DNA of 64,000 nt from VXRJ01 sp965246995 (GTDB taxonomy: Bacteria; Acidobacteriota; Vicinamibacteria; Vicinamibacterales; UBA8438). The first letter of the stretch is position 1. Each line of letters begins with the position of its first letter. Under the pieces are notes generated by a model. That model made no database searches and was not told the DNA's origin. It was given only the letters and a program-made list of their open reading frames with translations. The DNA is taken from positions 744,001 to 808,000 of the forward strand of contig OZ252008.1 in NCBI GenBank assembly GCA_965246995.1, written 5' to 3'. Both the position numbers and the translations under genes were made by a program. Shown piece after piece: positions 61,693 to 64,000 of this stretch.

Positions 61693-64000
61693 CTAGAGGG
61701 TGCCTCCGCCGAGCGCACCGAAGACGTTGGCGAAGCGGCCTAGGCCGGCGAGCGTGAACGAGACGTTGATCCTCCGGTCGTTCGGCAGGAACGCTCTCGT
61801 GCCAAGCCCTTCGAAGTTGTACACCTGGTACTCGAGACTGACGTTGCAGCACTGGGCGTTGTAGTAGAACAGCAGCCGCTGCATCAGGTGCTGCCCGCGC
61901 CGGACGTCGTAGTTGAAGGAATAGAGCCCGCCCACAGTGTTGCCGGGGGTGCGCAACGCCGTGTACGCGTTGAGGTAGTGGTCGAGCCGGCTCGGATCGT
62001 TGAAGCCTGGAAGCTGCGGGATGAGCCGCCGCTGGCTCCAGCCGCCGCGCGCCTCCAGCCACCCCCCACGGTCGTAGCGCCCCTCCGCCGAGATGGACCG
62101 GAGCGTTCGGTAGGTTGGGTCGATCTCGGCCCGCATCGTCGCGCTTAGCTCACGGGTCGGCTCCGCCCGGACCAGGAGTGACATCGGTGACCAGTGTGTC
62201 GGCTTGGCGCCGCTGAAACTGGTCCGGAACGTCCGGTCGTACTGCGAGGCGTTCTCATCGGTGTAATAGCTTTGCGTCAGCGAAGCCGACAGGACCTCCC
62301 GCGCCACGGACTCGCCCCGCCCCCCTTCGTACACCCGCGCGTAGAGACGGGTGTCGAGTCCGTACTGGTACTGCCAAACGTCCCCGACGATCGAATCAAT
62401 GCCTTCGAGGCGAACGATGCGGTCGAATGTGTCAATCGCGCTTACGCGGCGCATGCCGAACCACGGCTCGATCAGATGCTTCATCCGCTCCGAGTACCCG
62501 CTGTTGGGCGTGTCCCAGATCTTGACGAACGAGGGTCCCGTCACGGTAGTTCCCATTTCGAAGTAGGAGCGGCCGACGCCGGCCGGCACCTGCTGCCGGT
62601 TCTCCAGGCTCTCGTCCCAGTAGGTCCAGCGGAACTCCGCACTGGAATCGAATGTGAGGAACGGCCACTTCGTGAACGGAAACTGAATGCCCGGGTTGAC
62701 GTCGAAGCGGTTCAACCCGGAGTCGATTTCACTCGTGCTGCTCGTGTTCCGGACGCGCGAGATCCGAAGTAGCCGGACGAACTCGGTGTCGAGCGAATAG
62801 TAGAGCGGTGTGCCCGGGATCTCGGTCTTGCCCTGCCCGAGGGTGACGCGCGGGCCGCCGCCGTAGACCGCCGAGTGCGTCCCGCCGAAGAACGTCTCAC
62901 TGCGATCGAACGTGCCGCTCAACTGGTAGCGTCCGAGCTGGCCGCTCACGTTCCCCGTCATGCTGCGCGAGCTGTTCGACGCGTCGAAGACGTTGTGGTT
63001 GTACGTCTGCTGCACGTCGATGTTGGAGAAGTAGTTGAGTTGGCCCCTCGCCATCCATCCGCCCGGCAGCGCCTGCCGCGTCTGACCGGTCAGCCGGTAG
63101 CTCTTCCGCGCTGCGCGGCTGAACGTGCCGCCCCGTCCGGTGACTTCCGCCTCCGCCTCGTTCAGGTAGTGGAGCCGCGCGTTCCCCTGTGATCCGCCCC
63201 CGCGCGTGTAGCGGTACTCGGCCGCCGACCCGGTGCCGCCAAGCGACGTGTACCAGTCGTTAAAGAGCGTGACGTCCTGGCTGCGGCCGAGCGGCAGGAA
63301 GAACGCGTTGCTGATGCTGTTGCCGTGGTAAGTGGAACTGCCCCAGGTGGGCATCAGGAAACCGGTCGCGCGCCCTTCCTCCGGAACCGGGTAGGGAAGA
63401 ACGGGTATGTAGAAGACGGGCACTCCCTTCACCTTGAGGACCGCGTTTCGCAGAATGACGTAGCTGTCGAGATTGATGGTGAACGAAGAGGAGACCAGCT
63501 CCCACCGAGGAGTCGGCTGCACGCAACTGGTAAATGCCCCCTTCGTGATCCGGTAGGTCCGGGGTGCGATCCGTTCGATCCGCTCGCCATGAAAGAGCAT
63601 GTCCGGCTCCTGGGTGCCGAACATGCTCCGGTCCACCTCGTCGGCGAGGCTGATCGATCCGCTGGCGTTCTCGAAGGTCGCGGTCTGATCCGCCGTGCGG
63701 TATTCCAGCCGGTCGGCGGCTATACGCGCATCGAGGCCGGTATAGACCACGCTGCCACTCGCCACGAGGCGCGCCGTGACGTTGGCCAGCGGATTGGCGG
63801 GAGCTTCGTCCTCCTCGGGTTCGCCATCCCTCGGCTCGTCGTTCACTTCCTCCGTTTCGGCGTTCGCCGCGGCGTCTTCGCTGGCGTCGGCCTCCGTCCC
63901 GGCGGCGGTTGCGTCGCTGGACTCCGTCTCCTCCGTGTCGATGTAGATGTCGACCTGATCGGCTGAGAGATCGAACGTGTCACCGTTGATCTGCACGTCG
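61693..64000 (-). CDS. lptD: LPS-assembly protein LptD (OstA), N-terminus missing
   Basis: At least 769 codons; the N-terminus lies beyond the right edge. An OstA-like jelly-roll repeat region (VTARLVASGSVVYTGLDARI, IAADRLEYRT) precedes the barrel, which has FTSCVQPTPRWELVS, FYIPVLPYPVPEEGRATGFL and the adjacent cysteine pair in YYNAQCCNVSLEYQVYNFEG. LptD with LptE inserts lipopolysaccharide into the outer membrane, so an LPS-bearing cell is predicted. Unusual: an about 50-residue acidic low-complexity insert (ETESSDATAAGTEADASED and on) inside the periplasmic domain. Read leftward it comes 3 nt before the SDR gene, which may be co-transcribed. Confidence 0.9.
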   Translation of the reverse strand, partial: DVQINGDTFDLSADQVDIYIDTEETESSDATAAGTEADASEDAAANAETEEVNDEPRDGEPEEDEAPANPLANVTARLVASGSVVYTGLDARIAADRLEYRTADQTATFENASGSISLADEVDRSMFGTQEPDMLFHGERIERIAPRTYRITKGAFTSCVQPTPRWELVSSSFTINLDSYVILRNAVLKVKGVPVFYIPVLPYPVPEEGRATGFLMPTWGSSTYHGNSISNAFFLPLGRSQDVTLFNDWYTSLGGTGSAAEYRYTRGGGSQGNARLHYLNEAEAEVTGRGGTFSRAARKSYRLTGQTRQALPGGWMARGQLNYFSNIDVQQTYNHNVFDASNSSRSMTGNVSGQLGRYQLSGTFDRSETFFGGTHSAVYGGGPRVTLGQGKTEIPGTPLYYSLDTEFVRLLRISRVRNTSSTSEIDSGLNRFDVNPGIQFPFTKWPFLTFDSSAEFRWTYWDESLENRQQVPAGVGRSYFEMGTTVTGPSFVKIWDTPNSGYSERMKHLIEPWFGMRRVSAIDTFDRIVRLEGIDSIVGDVWQYQYGLDTRLYARVYEGGRGESVAREVLSASLTQSYYTDENASQYDRTFRTSFSGAKPTHWSPMSLLVRAEPTRELSATMRAEIDPTYRTLRSISAEGRYDRGGWLEARGGWSQRRLIPQLPGFNDPSRLDHYLNAYTALRTPGNTVGGLYSFNYDVRRGQHLMQRLLFYYNAQCCNVSLEYQVYNFEGLGTRAFLPNDRRINVSFTLAGLGRFANVFGALGGGTL

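Overview
This is a GC-rich chromosomal window from a Gram-negative bacterium. An LptD homologue, a TonB-dependent receptor and secreted beta-barrel proteins indicate an outer membrane. MurE carries the DNPR motif of meso-diaminopimelate ligases. The decayed ADOP-type (MacB/FtsX-like) permease and the general gene style suggest Acidobacteriota, perhaps Vicinamibacteria. That placement is inference, because no rRNA gene is present. Nearly every base is coding, many genes overlap by 1-4 nt, and GTG starts are common.

Layout. 1-4.6 kb holds a fused 2-oxoacid dehydrogenase E1 (minus, runs off the left edge), a cupin, a YchF-like GTPase and murJ. A rhomboid protease follows at 4.66-5.45 kb. 5.5-13.4 kb is a decayed island. 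It contains an ADOP permease pseudogene with an internal deletion and two frame breaks, an IS1182-type element, an IS1380-type element, and two divergent paralogous outer-membrane beta-barrel genes, one frameshifted and one split by a 159-bp palindromic element. 13.5-30.35 kb is a long division and cell-wall (dcw) cluster: mraZ-rsmH-ftsL-ftsI-murE-murF-mraY-murD-ftsW-murG-murC-ftsQ-ftsA-ftsZ. It has a recognisable promoter and TGGA repeats that look like an MraZ operator; murB and ddl are absent. Directly after ftsZ sit a second IS1380-type element and a second copy of the palindromic element.

32.2-41.2 kb is transcribed leftward: larB-mutS2-dnaG-rpoD-tRNA(CAT)-terminator, then a zinc-ribbon protein and an unusual RNase HI-AcpS fusion. 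41.3-46.7 kb reads rightward: family-2 glycosyltransferase, citrate synthase, lepA, lepB, followed by a TonB-dependent receptor. 49-54.7 kb reads leftward as an overlapping string: rpiB-glyA-dinG-TPR protein-yggS. An rve-type IS separates rpiB from thiC. The right end carries thiC, a secreted protein of unknown function, an M20 peptidase, htpX, the third palindromic element, a sugar-nucleotide SDR and a partial lptD.

Most notable. Three copies of a 158-176 bp palindromic element share 17-bp terminal inverted repeats, and each sits between CTAG tetranucleotides. Removing one copy plus one CTAG restores an interrupted gene exactly in frame. Copies B and C keep a small open frame with an SD-GTG start in the terminal repeat and a stop in the flanking CTAG. 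The IS1182-type and both IS1380-type elements are also bounded by CTAG, so at least three unrelated mobile families use the same target here. In several places that target overlaps a stop codon (TAG) or a Shine-Dalgarno sequence (AGGAG).
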